Shown here one piece after another: positions 38,138 through 48,230 of a DNA stretch of 64,000 bases (positions within the stretch are counted from its first letter, which is position 1; every line of letters begins with the position of its first letter). The translations under genes were made by a program, and so were the position numbers. The stretch spans positions 1-64,000 of the forward strand of contig CABFPG010000008.1 in assembly GCA_902141825.1 (NCBI GenBank), written 5' to 3'. Source of the DNA: Thalassocella blandensis. Its GTDB lineage: Bacteria > Pseudomonadota > Gammaproteobacteria > Pseudomonadales > Cellvibrionaceae. A model generated the notes under the pieces. That model was not told the origin of the DNA and searched no databases. It saw nothing but the letters and a program-made list of their open reading frames with translations.

Positions 38138-39964
38138 TTAAATTTTTCCATCGCCGGAATGTCGTTTTCTTTCCGCCGCTAATTTTCGTAATTGATCCTC
38201 ATAAGCTTCAACAAACACATCACCAAACAGATATTGGAATGAGTTTTCCATGTTGTCGACAAAGCCTTTAAAATAATCCGAGTAACTGGACCAGTATCGT
38301 GCTTTTTGCATGCCCGGTAAAGCCACACCTTTATTTTGCTTGTCAAATTGCATTTCCAGGCGCTCTGGGTCGAAACTGTCCATCATGCCCTTAAATGCTG
38401 CACGAATCCCAGCGATGATGGCGACCTGATGCTCACCAATGCCATCAAAACCTTCCTGGAATGCTGCGATCGCATGTTTATAAGCGTTGCTTTTTCGTAC
38501 AAACATATTCTCCATCGCCTCTTCAGCCGTGGCAGAAAACTTCAGCGGATTGTTTTCCACCGGCTGAATCGTGGTTACATTCATACGGAATTCATTCTTA
38601 ATACTGGTTCTTGAACGTAAAACCTGCATCATTCCCGTGACGATTACTGGCATCAGCTGTCCTACCAGTGCACACACCTCTTCGACTTCCTCGTCGCTCA
38701 ATTTTTTACCACCGAGCCCCATGGCATCCAGCAATGTTTGGCCGGCTTTTGAGGCGGCGGCAGAAGAGCCTGGTGGCTGCTGAGCGGTCTGTGGTGGTGG
38801 CGGAGTGGGAGTCGGCGCAGTAGATACTGGCGTTTGTGGTACCGGTTCCGGCTCTTTTGAACGAAAAGGCTCCACCCTCTCCGGAGGCCGCTCTGATAAT
38901 AACGGTTCTGCTGCGGATGGCGGCTGTGATACCGGTGGCATCTTGGGTGGATCAGTCAATGGAATTGACCGATGAAAATCTTCCTCTGGCACCCTTGGTG
39001 TCTCCAACGGGGCAACCGGCGGCGCTTTGGGCTCAGGTGGAATCTGTGGCTGAGGTGCGACCGGAGGCGCCCCTCCGAGTAAATCATCCTCCCAGTCGTC
39101 TGGAATCAAATTGCCGCTGTTGCTGTTGGCATCGGGCCAGTCTATTGCCTGGTTTAAAACTCCAGCTCCATCACTGTGGGTACTGCCTGGATGAGCGCCC
39201 CCTCCCACATCAGGCGACGCAAACGGATCGTCTCCAATAGGATTTGATGGCGCACTAGATGAACCTCCAAACACATCAGAGGTATTGGAAAAATTCGCTT
39301 TGTCTAGCGCTGCCAGAGGATCGACATTCTCACTATCCGGGGATAATGAAAAATCTTTTGCAGGTTGAGCAAAAGGATCATTCTGGGTAAATGGGTCGCT
39401 TTGACCAAAAGGATCACTGCCGCCAGAATCTGGCGATGAAAATGGATCACTCGCAAATGGGTCCGCTCCACCTCCGGCAGAACCGGCACCCATGGAGCCA
39501 CTGCTGCCAAACGGGTCATCCATTGGCGCGCCGAATGGATCGTCTGCAAATGGATCTCCGCCACTCGCAAAAGGATCTGAGTTAGCTTTAGGCGGTGCAG
39601 CAAAAGGGTCGGGACCGGGGGCCGCTGGCGCTGCAGAAAATGCGGTGTTTAAATCAATTTTAAACTGGTAATCACCGAGCTCTACGGTATCGCCATTACT
39701 TAACACCACTTTACCGCCTTTGCCAATTGGCTCGGGCGATCCATTGACAAATGTTCCGTTGGTGCTCATGTCGGTTAAGTAGTACATGCCACCTTCAAAA
39801 GACAACTGGCAATGTTTGGAAGATAAAAAGCGATCGGGATCTTGCAGCACCCACGTGTTGCCATCCCCTCTGCCTATGGTGCCACCGCTCTCGCCGAAAC
39901 TCTTTTGCGAGTCGGGCAAGTTTACACCAGCAGGAGTTTTGATTACCGCTACATTCAATGTCAT
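38138..39964 (-). CDS. T6SS FHA-domain protein (Fha/TagH, ImpI)
   Basis: In this 608-residue protein the FHA domain occupies about 25-100, with the phosphothreonine-binding residues in place: Arg32 in GRGDGN, Ser48 and His51 in LSSKHCQ, and TNGTFVNG. Residues 115-410 are low complexity. They include about a dozen DPF(A/G) motifs at 118-205, then a Pro-rich segment. The C-terminal 190 residues are the type VI-specific TagH/ImpI domain with a SDYFKGFVDNMENSF segment. It should bind phosphothreonine on PpkA, TssL or itself, and so couple phosphorylation to secretion. It is the first gene of the minus T6SS operon, with AAGGAAG upstream. Confidence 0.92.
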   Translation of the reverse strand: MTLNVAVIKTPAGVNLPDSQKSFGESGGTIGRGDGNTWVLQDPDRFLSSKHCQLSFEGGMYYLTDMSTNGTFVNGSPEPIGKGGKVVLSNGDTVELGDYQFKIDLNTAFSAAPAAPGPDPFAAPPKANSDPFASGGDPFADDPFGAPMDDPFGSSGSMGAGSAGGGADPFASDPFSSPDSGGSDPFGQSDPFTQNDPFAQPAKDFSLSPDSENVDPLAALDKANFSNTSDVFGGSSSAPSNPIGDDPFASPDVGGGAHPGSTHSDGAGVLNQAIDWPDANSNSGNLIPDDWEDDLLGGAPPVAPQPQIPPEPKAPPVAPLETPRVPEEDFHRSIPLTDPPKMPPVSQPPSAAEPLLSERPPERVEPFRSKEPEPVPQTPVSTAPTPTPPPPQTAQQPPGSSAAASKAGQTLLDAMGLGGKKLSDEEVEEVCALVGQLMPVIVTGMMQVLRSRTSIKNEFRMNVTTIQPVENNPLKFSATAEEAMENMFVRKSNAYKHAIAAFQEGFDGIGEHQVAIIAGIRAAFKGMMDSFDPERLEMQFDKQNKGVALPGMQKARYWSSYSDYFKGFVDNMENSFQYLFGDVFVEAYEDQLRKLAAERKRHSGDGKI

Positions 39965-40136
39965 TAGACTTCCTTAAAGCGTCGGATTTAATACAACAAT
40001 GTATTAGTTTATATGCTTCTTTCTGTTTTCAATTTCAAATATCGTCAAGGCTTGTCGGTGCTATGGGCATTTTTTGCGGGCTGGGTGTACTGGCTTTCCC
40101 TCAATTAAACTTCCCAGGTTAAACCCCTTAAACTAA

Positions 40137-40232
40137 ACCTCTTGAGCTAAAAGCCTCGAGTTAATCCCCAGGAGTCATTACCTAGGAGCTATACCTAGAA
40201 CTAAATACCTAGAACTAATACCTAGAACAAAA
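40137..40232. repeat. Degenerate 13-15-bp repeat, about 7 copies
   Basis: A run of imperfect units resembling ACCTAGAACTAAT, with period 13-15, becomes more regular to the right. The last three units (from 40193, 40207 and 40220) share ACCTAGAAC. The first units (ACCTCTTGAGCTAAA, AGCCTCGAGTTAATC) are strongly diverged. It lies about 180-270 bases upstream of the fha start. Confidence 0.7.
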
Positions 40233-40400
40233 CCAAAAGCCACACCAGGGTTTGCCTTGTAGACCTCTCTCCGCCTTTAGCACCTTGCAGCCACACCCAA
40301 CAGCCTTACCCAACTTGATCCCTGCTTTATCCATGTCATTAAGCTAATAGAATCGATTTTTTACATTTAACCATCAGCGAAGTTTACGTTTGGGCGCTTC

Positions 40401-40451
40401 TATTTTCAGCTGCTTGGTATTTTCGGCTACCTGGTATTTTCAGCTGCCTGG
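40401..40451. repeat. 17-bp tandem repeat, 3 copies
   Basis: There are three head-to-tail copies of TATTTTCAGCTGCCTGG (one to three differences between copies) at 40401, 40418 and 40435. Each contains the palindrome CAGCTG or a variant. The array sits between the two divergent T6SS operons, so it could be an operator array, but this is untested. Confidence 0.8.
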
Positions 40452-40869
40452 TCGCTTAGAGTCTGACCTGAAGCTTTTCTGCACAGGGTTTATTTCAGAG
40501 ATTACCGAAATTCAGACTCAAGCCTCAACATATATGGGCCGGTAGTATATTACCGTGAACAGACGGGTTCAAAGCAATCTTCAATTTGCTTTGAACTGTG
40601 TCATTTGTTCAATGCACTGACAACTGTCGAAAAATATTCCACTTTTGCTTTCGACTCCCCCGTTTCAGCGCTTTAAATTCAAATTTTACCGTAAAACAAC
40701 CAAAATACATGCCAAGCGAAATTGGAAAAAGAGTATACGAATTCACATGAAATTTCCGTAACGTCGAATTACTCAACAACTTTTGTGACAGAAATGAGAA
40801 ACCATTGTTTTGATAATTGACACGCCATTATACTTATGCGTAGTCTAGCGAACTTAAATTACTTTGACT

Positions 40870-40896
40870 TTGACAGCGAAATCATTGAAATTTAAT
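40870..40896 (+). promoter_or_regulatory. Candidate sigma-70 promoter for tssA
   Basis: A perfect TTGACA at 40870 is followed after 15 bases by TTTAAT (5 of 6 consensus), about 180 bases before tssA. The spacing is short. A second TTGACA lies at 40817. This is pattern matching only. Confidence 0.3.
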
Positions 40897-41077
40897 AGAA
40901 AATCTTTCAGTTTTTTCATTAAAAACTACGCTAAGATGTGGGAAACCACGATATCTCACCGCAGGGATCTTCAATGCACTCGCGTTGTGTGCTTCAATAG
41001 AGGGATGCATCGCTTTTGTCATTAGCAGCGGTGATATAAAGGAACTTCAAAATTTTTAAAATACAGGGCATTTATCA

Positions 41078-42205
41078 ATGGCATCGCCTGAACTGATCGA
41101 TCTTGAAAGTTTGCTTCAACCTATCAGCGACGACACCCCCACCGGGAATGATGTTCGTGAAGACTCATCACCAACGTCTGCATACCAGACAATCAAAGCG
41201 GCCAGGAACCAAGCCAGAGCGGCCGAACGACAAAGTGTGGTTGATGGCAATGACTCCGACGCGCTGGAATTTTGGCGTCAAATAGAAACTCTAGCTCCAC
41301 AAATCATTAAAGAACAAAGCAAAGACCTCGAAGTCGCCTCCTGGTATATCGAAGCCATGGTGCGTCGTCGCGGCTTTGGTGGTTTGCGTGACGCGTTCAA
41401 GCTCACGCTTGGACTCGTAGAAAACTTTTGGGATAACCTGCACCCCATGCCAGATGAATACGGGATGGAAACGCGGGTATCCTGCTTGGCCGGCCTGAAC
41501 GGTGAAGGTGCCGAAGGGGTACTAATTGCCCCGGTAAGAAAAGTGGAAATTACCGAAGGTGACTTCCCCGGCCCTTTCAGTCTCTGGCAGTATTTGCAGG
41601 CATCCGATATCAACAAGATGGCGGATGACAGCGCAAAAAAATCCAAAATTGAAGCCATGGGCTACAGCCTTGAAGACGTGGAAAAAGCAGTGGAAGCGTC
41701 TTCCGAACAATTTTATGTCGATCTCAGAGACGATATCAGTACTTGTATAGAGACCTACAAAAAACTTGGGCAGGCACTGGACGAGAAATGTGGCCTGCAA
41801 GATGCGCCGTCAATTCGCAATATCACCGATGTGCTTGACGAGTGCCTCGGCGCTGTAAATCATGTTGCTAAACTCAAATTTCCAGTTGCAGGGGAAGATG
41901 GTGAATCCGCCGCCGAAGACGGTGAAGCTGAAACCGGCAGCTCCGGGAATGATGGTCAGGTTGTACAGAAGGTAGTGGCCAAAGGCCCCATTGCTTCACG
42001 TGAAGACGCATTTAAACAACTATTGGAAATTGCCGCTTACTTCAAAAAGACTGAGCCACACTCCCCTGTTTCCTATGTTTTGCAAAAAGCAGTAAAATGG
42101 GGAGGAATGTCACTTGGAGAACTCATTTCCGAGCTCATACCAGATCAATCGTCACGCGAGCACTTTACAGAACTCACTGGCGTTGAATCTCCAGCTGAAG
42201 ATTAA
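41078..42205 (+). CDS. tssA: T6SS cap/baseplate protein TssA
   Basis: The 375-residue protein has an ImpA N-terminal domain (about 8-130): LLQPISDDTPTGNDVRED at the start, and VASWYIEAMVRRRGFGGLRDA, WDNLHPMPDEYG further on. A variable helical middle follows, and then a C-terminal domain ending LGELISELIPDQ and TELTGV. This is the short TssA class, with a C-terminal gp6-like domain like Pseudomonas TssA1. TssA primes baseplate docking and tail polymerisation. It is the first gene of the plus-strand T6SS operon. Confidence 0.93.
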   Translation: MASPELIDLESLLQPISDDTPTGNDVREDSSPTSAYQTIKAARNQARAAERQSVVDGNDSDALEFWRQIETLAPQIIKEQSKDLEVASWYIEAMVRRRGFGGLRDAFKLTLGLVENFWDNLHPMPDEYGMETRVSCLAGLNGEGAEGVLIAPVRKVEITEGDFPGPFSLWQYLQASDINKMADDSAKKSKIEAMGYSLEDVEKAVEASSEQFYVDLRDDISTCIETYKKLGQALDEKCGLQDAPSIRNITDVLDECLGAVNHVAKLKFPVAGEDGESAAEDGEAETGSSGNDGQVVQKVVAKGPIASREDAFKQLLEIAAYFKKTEPHSPVSYVLQKAVKWGGMSLGELISELIPDQSSREHFTELTGVESPAED

Positions 42206-42234
42206 TTTTTACATAAAGCCAAGAGGAAGGGACC

Positions 42235-42759
42235 ATGTCCGAAAGTATTCACGACAAACTAAAGCGTGTTAGAAAACCCCGGGTTCATATCACTTATGAC
42301 CTGGAAACCAATGGTGCGGTAGTTGAAAAAGAGCTGCCATTCGTAATGGGTGTTATGGGTGATTATTCCGGCGACAACACGGACGCCAAAAAAGCCTTGA
42401 AAGATCGTAAATTTGCGCAAATTGATCGCGACAATTTCAACGATGCCATGGCTAAGATCAATCCTCAGCTTAACCTGAAAGTCGAAAATACATTGGAAGG
42501 TGATGGCAGCGAAATGTCTGTCGACCTGGACTTCAAAAACATGGAAGATTTTGAACCACAAAAGCTGGTAGATCAAATCGAACCATTGAAAAAGCTGATG
42601 GAAACTCGCAACAAATTGCGAGATCTTCTTACCAAAGCAGATCGCTCTGAAGAACTGGAAAATATTCTTGAAGAAGTGCTTAAAAATACGGACTCATTAG
42701 CAAGCCTTAGTAGTGAACTAGGTATCGAAGAAGGTGGAGATAAGAAAGATGGCGAATGA
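42235..42759 (+). CDS. tssB: T6SS sheath small subunit TssB (VipA)
   Basis: This 174-residue protein has the standard family sequence: [19 protein letters not shown] near the start, [14 protein letters not shown], and [13 protein letters not shown]. The C-terminal helix bears [15 protein letters not shown]. TssB and TssC form the contractile sheath. AGAGGAAGG lies just upstream of the ATG. It overlaps the tssC start by 11 bases, consistent with coupled translation. Confidence 0.97.
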   Translation: MSESIHDKLKRVRKPRVHITYDLETNGAVVEKELPFVMGVMGDYSGDNTDAKKALKDRKFAQIDRDNFNDAMAKINPQLNLKVENTLEGDGSEMSVDLDFKNMEDFEPQKLVDQIEPLKKLMETRNKLRDLLTKADRSEELENILEEVLKNTDSLASLSSELGIEEGGDKKDGE

Positions 42760-44239
42760 AGAACAACAACAAGCTGAAGCTCAGGAAGCAGAAGCGCAGT
42801 CGGTTAGCTTTTTAGATCAGGCAATTTCAGCAACCAAGCAAACCTCTCGCGACGAGACGGAATCTCTTCTGAAGGCCCTGGCGTCAGAAGCGATGAAAGG
42901 TACTGTTAAATGGGATAAAAACCTGAGCATTACGGTCAATCAGGCCATCGCTGCTATTGACCAGGTAATGTCCAAGCAATTGTCGGCGATTATGCACGCC
43001 GAAAAATTCCAAAAACTGGAAGGTTCCTGGCGCGGCCTAAACCAACTGGTGATGAACTCAGAAACTGGTGCGGGCTTAAAAATTCGCATGATGAACATCA
43101 CCAAAAAAGAGCTGAGTCGCGACCTGGAAAAAGCGGTTGAATTTGACCAGAGCCAAATCTTCAAAAAGATTTACGAAAGCGAATTTGGTATTGCCGGTGG
43201 TGAACCCTATGCAGCCTTAATCGGTGACTATGAGTTTTCATCTCATCCGGATGACATTTCCCTGCTGTCTAACATGTCTAACGTTTCAGCAGCTGGCTTC
43301 TGTCCTTTCATCGCGGCAGCCGGTCCAGGCATGTTCGGTTTTGATAGTTTCACCGAGCTTTCCAAGCCTCGTGACCTTGAGAAAATCTTCGATTCAGCAG
43401 AATACATCCAATGGCGTAGCTTCCGTGAAAGTCAGGACTCTCGTTTTGTAACCCTGACAATGCCTCGCACACTTTCACGACTGCCATACGGTTCGGCTAC
43501 CAAGCCAGTCGAAGAGTTTAACTTTGAAGAGTCCAATATCGACGAGCACGGTAACCATTTGGCAAACGAGCATGACTCTTACTGCTGGTCAAATGCGGCT
43601 TACTCCATGGGACAAACACTGACGCGCGCTTACGCTGAGTATGGCTGGTGTACAGCTATTCGCGGTGCTGAAGGCGGCGGTAAAGTAGAAGGTCTGCCCA
43701 GTCACACATTTGTGAGTGATGATGGTGATGTGGACCAGAAATGCCCAACTGAAATCGGAATTACTGACCGTCGTGAAGCGGAACTTAGTAAGCTTGGTTT
43801 CCTTCCACTGTGTCACTACAAGAATACTGACTATGCCGTGTTCTTCGGTGCACAAACGACGCAAAAACCACAAAAATTTGATGATCCGGATGCAAGCGCT
43901 AATGCGGCTATTTCGGCTCGCCTGCCTTACATCATGGCCACTTCTCGTATCGCCCACTTCCTGAAAGTAATGGCGCGCGATAAGATCGGCTCATTTATGG
44001 AGGTTGATGAAGCTGAAGTATGGCTAAGCCGTTGGATTAACAAATATGTTAACTCTACGCCAAGCTCGACTGCTGAAATGAAAGCTCGCTATCCACTTGC
44101 GGAAGCACGCGTGGAAGTGAAAGAAGTTCCAGGTCAGCCAGGTGTTTATAATGCAGTTGCCTGGATGCGCCCTTGGTTGCAAATGGAAGAGCTAACAGCT
44201 TCATTGCGCTTAGTAGCCAACATTCCTAAAGCTGGTTAA
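42749..44239 (+). CDS. tssC: T6SS sheath large subunit TssC (VipB)
   Basis: The protein is 496 residues from the ATG at 42749, which lies inside the end of tssB and has GGAGA 8-9 bases upstream. An upstream GTG at 42734 would add five residues. It contains the family core: [38 protein letters not shown] (split by turns), [16 protein letters not shown], and a C-terminal [18 protein letters not shown] block. It forms the outer sheath with TssB. The gene ends before a strong terminator-like hairpin and the second tssC-like gene. Confidence 0.97.
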   Translation: MANEEQQQAEAQEAEAQSVSFLDQAISATKQTSRDETESLLKALASEAMKGTVKWDKNLSITVNQAIAAIDQVMSKQLSAIMHAEKFQKLEGSWRGLNQLVMNSETGAGLKIRMMNITKKELSRDLEKAVEFDQSQIFKKIYESEFGIAGGEPYAALIGDYEFSSHPDDISLLSNMSNVSAAGFCPFIAAAGPGMFGFDSFTELSKPRDLEKIFDSAEYIQWRSFRESQDSRFVTLTMPRTLSRLPYGSATKPVEEFNFEESNIDEHGNHLANEHDSYCWSNAAYSMGQTLTRAYAEYGWCTAIRGAEGGGKVEGLPSHTFVSDDGDVDQKCPTEIGITDRREAELSKLGFLPLCHYKNTDYAVFFGAQTTQKPQKFDDPDASANAAISARLPYIMATSRIAHFLKVMARDKIGSFMEVDEAEVWLSRWINKYVNSTPSSTAEMKARYPLAEARVEVKEVPGQPGVYNAVAWMRPWLQMEELTASLRLVANIPKAG

Positions 44240-44262
44240 TTCGTTAACCATAAAGCACGAAA

Positions 44263-44291
44263 AAAAGAGGAGGTATTGCCCTCCTCTTTTT
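44263..44291 (+). terminator. Hairpin terminator between the two tssC-type genes
   Basis: The stem AAAAGAGGAGG / CCTCCTCTTTT with a 6-base loop and a T-run lies 24 bases after tssC, in the middle of the operon. It probably lets only part of the transcription continue, so that sheath proteins exceed the baseplate proteins. Leaky termination here is an inference. Confidence 0.82.
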
Positions 44292-44393
44292 CTCTAACCC
44301 ATCGTGACCGAAATTTTTCGCGCAACGCCATTCCTGAAATAACTTTCAGAAAAAAGCGAATTTAACATTCGGATAAGAAGTTCGGATAATAAT

Positions 44394-45908
44394 GTGACGT
44401 CACCCGAGAAACCACAATCAAAACCGCATATTTCTGTGTCAATAAATTTGGATGCGCTTTACCAGCGATCACCCTACATAACCGACGTTTCGGATTTTAT
44501 TAAAGAGAAAGATGCACACAGTGCTCTGGTGTACTGGCTTAAAGAATATGAAATAACCGATCAACTTGAATCAACGGACGATATTACAAACGCCATTCAT
44601 CGGCGTATTGCAGATATAGATCACTTGATCAATGATCAGTTAAACGAAGTCATTCACCACCCAAGTTTTCAAAAGCTGGAATCCGCATGGCGAGGCCTGT
44701 GGTATCTGGTGGTTCAATCCGAAGGCGTCAAAGGTGCAAAAGTAAAATTTCTCGATATCAGCTGGAAAGAAGTTGTGCGAGACATTGACCGCGCCATGGA
44801 ATTCGACCAAAGCCAGTTATTTAGTAAAATTTATAGCGATGAATATGGCACTCCGGGTGGAGAACCTTATGGCGTCATCATTGGCGACTATGAGATTTCA
44901 CATCGCCCATCCAAACGTCATCCCTATGATGACATGTCCACGCTGAAAGGCTTAATGGAAATTGCAGCCGCCTCTTTTTCCCCGTTTGTAATGGGTGCAT
45001 CGAGTGAACTGTTTGGAATCGATGATTTTTCCGATCTACGGTTACCACTAAAATTGCAAGAAATCTTTCGCCAGGAAGAATATATCCGCTGGCGTTCTTT
45101 GCGCGAGGCACCCGACTCTCGTTTCATCGGGATTACCTGTCCACGCATTTTAATGCGCAGGCCCTATCGCACGACACCAGGAACCTACAAAGGTATCTTT
45201 TTTTACGAAAAAAAATCTGCACGGCACGGGGAGCCTTACTTGTGGGGAAATGCCTGCTATGCCTTTGCAGCTGTGTTAATCAGAGAATTTTCTGCCGTGG
45301 GATGGTTTGGACACATCCGTGGCGTTCCTAGAAATCAGGTTGGCGGCGGCTTGCTCACCAACCTGCCTGTAGATGTTTTCGATACTGATTCAGATGATGT
45401 CGCGTACAAATCCTCTACCGATGTGATTATTACAGACGCGGTAGAAAGAGATATCAGCGACTTGGGCTTAATCCCATTAAGCCAATGCTATGACACCCCT
45501 TTTACGGCGTTTTACAGCAATCAGTCCATGCAAAAGCCGAAGAAAATGGACACTGAGCTCGCAACGGTTAACGCAAAACTCTCTGCCATGCTACAGCACG
45601 TACTTTGCGGGTCGAGAATTGCACATTATATTAAAGTGATGATTCGCGATAAAATCGGCTCCTTTATGAGTGCGGAAGAATGTGAAGAAATGCTGCGCCG
45701 CTGGCTTTTAAAGTACACCACCGGGCGCGAAGATCTGGAGTGGGAACTGCAAGCGCGATATCCACTGAGAGAAGCGCGGGTCAACGTAAAAGAACACCCC
45801 GGCAAGCCCGGACAATATGTTTGTGCGATCCACCTCGTTCCTCACTATCAAATTGATCACATGGTGTCTGAACTCGAACTACTAACCGAACTGGTGCAAA
45901 CAGGATAA
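44394..45908 (+). CDS. Second TssC-family protein (ImpD-like)
   Basis: This 504-residue EvpB/VipB-family paralogue of TssC shares FQKLESAWRGLWYLV, EFDQSQLFSKIYSDEYGTPGGEPYG (in parts), EAPDSRFIGITCPR and HPGKPGQYVCAIHLVPHYQ. Such a second copy, ImpD, occurs in imp-type clusters next to ImpC. Its function is not settled. The start is a GTG with a weak ribosome site; an overlapping ATG hits a stop at once. It follows an intra-operon terminator and its stop overlaps the tssE start. The companion gene impE (tagJ) that often follows impD is absent here. Confidence 0.88.
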   Translation: MTSPEKPQSKPHISVSINLDALYQRSPYITDVSDFIKEKDAHSALVYWLKEYEITDQLESTDDITNAIHRRIADIDHLINDQLNEVIHHPSFQKLESAWRGLWYLVVQSEGVKGAKVKFLDISWKEVVRDIDRAMEFDQSQLFSKIYSDEYGTPGGEPYGVIIGDYEISHRPSKRHPYDDMSTLKGLMEIAAASFSPFVMGASSELFGIDDFSDLRLPLKLQEIFRQEEYIRWRSLREAPDSRFIGITCPRILMRRPYRTTPGTYKGIFFYEKKSARHGEPYLWGNACYAFAAVLIREFSAVGWFGHIRGVPRNQVGGGLLTNLPVDVFDTDSDDVAYKSSTDVIITDAVERDISDLGLIPLSQCYDTPFTAFYSNQSMQKPKKMDTELATVNAKLSAMLQHVLCGSRIAHYIKVMIRDKIGSFMSAEECEEMLRRWLLKYTTGREDLEWELQARYPLREARVNVKEHPGKPGQYVCAIHLVPHYQIDHMVSELELLTELVQTG

Positions 45909-46402
45909 TGAGCAGAGTTGACAAGAAAAAATTTCTACGCTCCTCCATAGTGGATCGCTTGATCGACTTTGAACCACATCTGCAAATGGAGCCAGAAAAA
46001 AACAAACATCAGCAATTGCGCGAATTACGTATGAGCGTCCGTCGGGACCTCGAAAATCTGCTCAATACGCGTTATCGCATGGTAGAACCACCAGAACATT
46101 TCTCTCAACTGAAATCTTCACTGCTGAATTATGGCTTGCCCGATCTGGCCACGGTGAACATCACCAACCTCGAGTTAAAGCAGGAATTTATACGTAACTT
46201 AGAAAGCATTTTGAAGAAATATGAGCCGCGTTTTAAATCGGTTAAGGTTGTCATGCAGGAAAACAAAGATAAAGTCGATCGCACTTTACGCTTTAGAGTG
46301 CACGCAACCTTATACGCAGACCCGGCACCAGAAACGGTTGTATTTGATTCAACCCTTGAACCCATATCACGCACAGTAAACGTGGAAGAATCACATGGCT
46401 GA
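45908..46402 (+). CDS. tssE: T6SS baseplate protein TssE (gp25-like)
   Basis: The 164-residue protein has the gp25/lysozyme-like fold of TssE: SIVDRLIDFEP at the start, then LRMSVRRDLENLLNTRYR, LLNYGLPDLATVNI near the middle, and a C-terminal LRFRVHATLYADP strand. It is the wedge component that nucleates the sheath. Its ATG overlaps the stop of the upstream gene (TAATG) and its end overlaps tssF by 8 bases. Confidence 0.95.
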   Translation: MSRVDKKKFLRSSIVDRLIDFEPHLQMEPEKNKHQQLRELRMSVRRDLENLLNTRYRMVEPPEHFSQLKSSLLNYGLPDLATVNITNLELKQEFIRNLESILKKYEPRFKSVKVVMQENKDKVDRTLRFRVHATLYADPAPETVVFDSTLEPISRTVNVEESHG

Positions 46403-48230
46403 TGAATTACTGCCCTATTACGAAAAGGAACTCGCTTATATCCGGCAAATGGGCGCAGAGTTTTCCAAAGAACATCCCAAAGTTGCCGGTAGATTGGGCA
46501 TCAATGCTGATACTATTGAAGATCCGCATGTTTCTCGCTTAATTGAAGGCTTTGCTTATTTAAATGCGCGCATTCAACACAAGCTGGATGACGATTTTCC
46601 AGAGCTTTCGGATGCAATTCTGAGTGTAATGTTTCCACATTACCAGCGCCCCATCCCATCCATGTCCATCGTTCAATTTACCCCGGACGAAGACCAGCTG
46701 GATGCAAAATTCAAAGTGAAGCGCGGCACGCAAATAGAAACCGAAACTTTTCGAGGTGAACATTGTAATTTCACACTGTCATACGATGTGGACTTACAAC
46801 CTATTCGCCTAAAAGAGGCCACTTTAATCGGCCGGCCATTTACCACGCCAGGCTCTGCGTCCATGAAAGGAGCCGGAGGCGTTTTAAAATTATCGCTCGA
46901 AACCTTTGCACCCGATATGGGAATAGGCGATATTGATTTAAATAAAATTCGTTTCTATCTTAAAGGCCAGTCACAACACATACACCCGCTGTATCAGCTG
47001 CTGTTGAATGAATGCCTCGGCATTGTGGTTGCCGCCGGGGATGACGATACCCATCCTACCTATATTGCCGGTGATGCCATTAAAGCGGTCGGCTTTGGTG
47101 AACAGGAAGGCCTGCTCCCCTACCCCCCTATGTCATTTGTGGGCTATCGGTTGTTGACGGAGTTTTTTGCCTATCCTGAGAAATTTATGTTTATCGACTT
47201 CACCGGGCTGGAAGCACATACCGCTGGGCGAGAGGAAAATACAGTCAACATCTATGTTTATCTGAAATCATCAGATGTTGAGCTGGAGCACAATATTTCC
47301 AGAGATACATTTGCAATGAATTGCTCGCCCATGGTGAATCTTTTCGAGCAAACGGCAGACCCGATCAAACTGGATCATACGCAGCCTGAATATCAAATTA
47401 TCCCCGATGCGCGACGCCCGACAGGATTTGAAGTGTATTCCGTCAATAAAGTGATGGCGTCTACTTCTGCAGGCAATAAAAAAGAATACCTGCCCTTTTA
47501 CGGTTTGCGCCACGAACACCAGGATGCAGAAGATCATGCCTACTGGATGGCGACACGACGCAGCGCTAAATTGGGCTACCAGGAAAGAGATGAAGGCACG
47601 AATGTATTTTTAAGTCTGGTGGATCTGGATTTTAATCCCAATGTGCCAGAGGACAGAACGCTCACACTTAGCCTGACTTGCAGCAATCGCGATCAGCCGC
47701 CAAAAATGCCGTTTAATCTGGACCATCCGGTTCTGCAATGCATTGACAGTGCGCCACCATGCAGCAAAATTCGTTGTATTACCCAGCCGAGCAACGTCAT
47801 TCGTCCACCGCTTCGGAATCGAGCTCGCTGGCGATTGATTTCTCATTTGAATTTAAATCATCTGTCAATCACCGGCGGTAACAGTGCAACCGAAGCTTTA
47901 AAAGAGATATTGCGATTATATGATTTTCGCGACTCCTCCGTATCTCGAGGTTTAGTCGAATCCATTGTTTCAGTAAATGCGAAACAAATCAGCGCGCCAC
48001 TCAATATTGACGGACACGCAACGATGTGTCGCGGTGTAGAAATAGAGATTGTACTGGATGAAGTATTTCTGACGGGAAGCAGTACATATTTATATGCCAA
48101 TGTACTGGAACATTTTTTTGCTCTGTACTGCACGGTAAATTCGTTTACTCGTGTATTAATTAAATTGAAAAACAAAGAAGGCTACCTGAAAAAATGCCCA
48201 CCACGCGCAGGCGAAAGAGTCTTTCTCTAG
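46395..48230 (+). CDS. tssF: T6SS baseplate protein TssF (ImpG)
   Basis: The 611-residue protein starts with the family motif LLPYYEKELAYIRQMGAEFS (split), followed by HPKVAGRLGI and RLIEGFAYLNARIQHKLDDDFPE. The C-terminus has CRGVEIEIVLDE and the conserved SFTRVLIKLKNKEG tail. Length is normal. With TssG it forms the baseplate wedge (TssK-F2-G). It overlaps tssE by 8 bases and tssG by 37 bases. Confidence 0.96.
   Translation: MADELLPYYEKELAYIRQMGAEFSKEHPKVAGRLGINADTIEDPHVSRLIEGFAYLNARIQHKLDDDFPELSDAILSVMFPHYQRPIPSMSIVQFTPDEDQLDAKFKVKRGTQIETETFRGEHCNFTLSYDVDLQPIRLKEATLIGRPFTTPGSASMKGAGGVLKLSLETFAPDMGIGDIDLNKIRFYLKGQSQHIHPLYQLLLNECLGIVVAAGDDDTHPTYIAGDAIKAVGFGEQEGLLPYPPMSFVGYRLLTEFFAYPEKFMFIDFTGLEAHTAGREENTVNIYVYLKSSDVELEHNISRDTFAMNCSPMVNLFEQTADPIKLDHTQPEYQIIPDARRPTGFEVYSVNKVMASTSAGNKKEYLPFYGLRHEHQDAEDHAYWMATRRSAKLGYQERDEGTNVFLSLVDLDFNPNVPEDRTLTLSLTCSNRDQPPKMPFNLDHPVLQCIDSAPPCSKIRCITQPSNVIRPPLRNRARWRLISHLNLNHLSITGGNSATEALKEILRLYDFRDSSVSRGLVESIVSVNAKQISAPLNIDGHATMCRGVEIEIVLDEVFLTGSSTYLYANVLEHFFALYCTVNSFTRVLIKLKNKEGYLKKCPPRAGERVFL

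Larger units (their letters stand above)
39965..41077. promoter_or_regulatory. Divergent T6SS control region, 1.1 kb
   Basis: No gene is seen in this long AT-rich region between the fha and tssA starts. It must contain the promoters of both T6SS operons. It holds two repeat arrays (40137-40232 and 40401-40451) and a candidate tssA promoter near 40870. I searched by eye for the TGGCAC-N5-TTGC sigma-54 pattern and did not see a good match. Its length is unusual for the otherwise compact cluster. Confidence 0.5.

Noticed and set aside
40817-40846. Second promoter-like TTGACA with TAGTCT
   Set aside because: The minus-10 matches poorly and the spacing is 18; not distinguishable from chance in AT-rich DNA.
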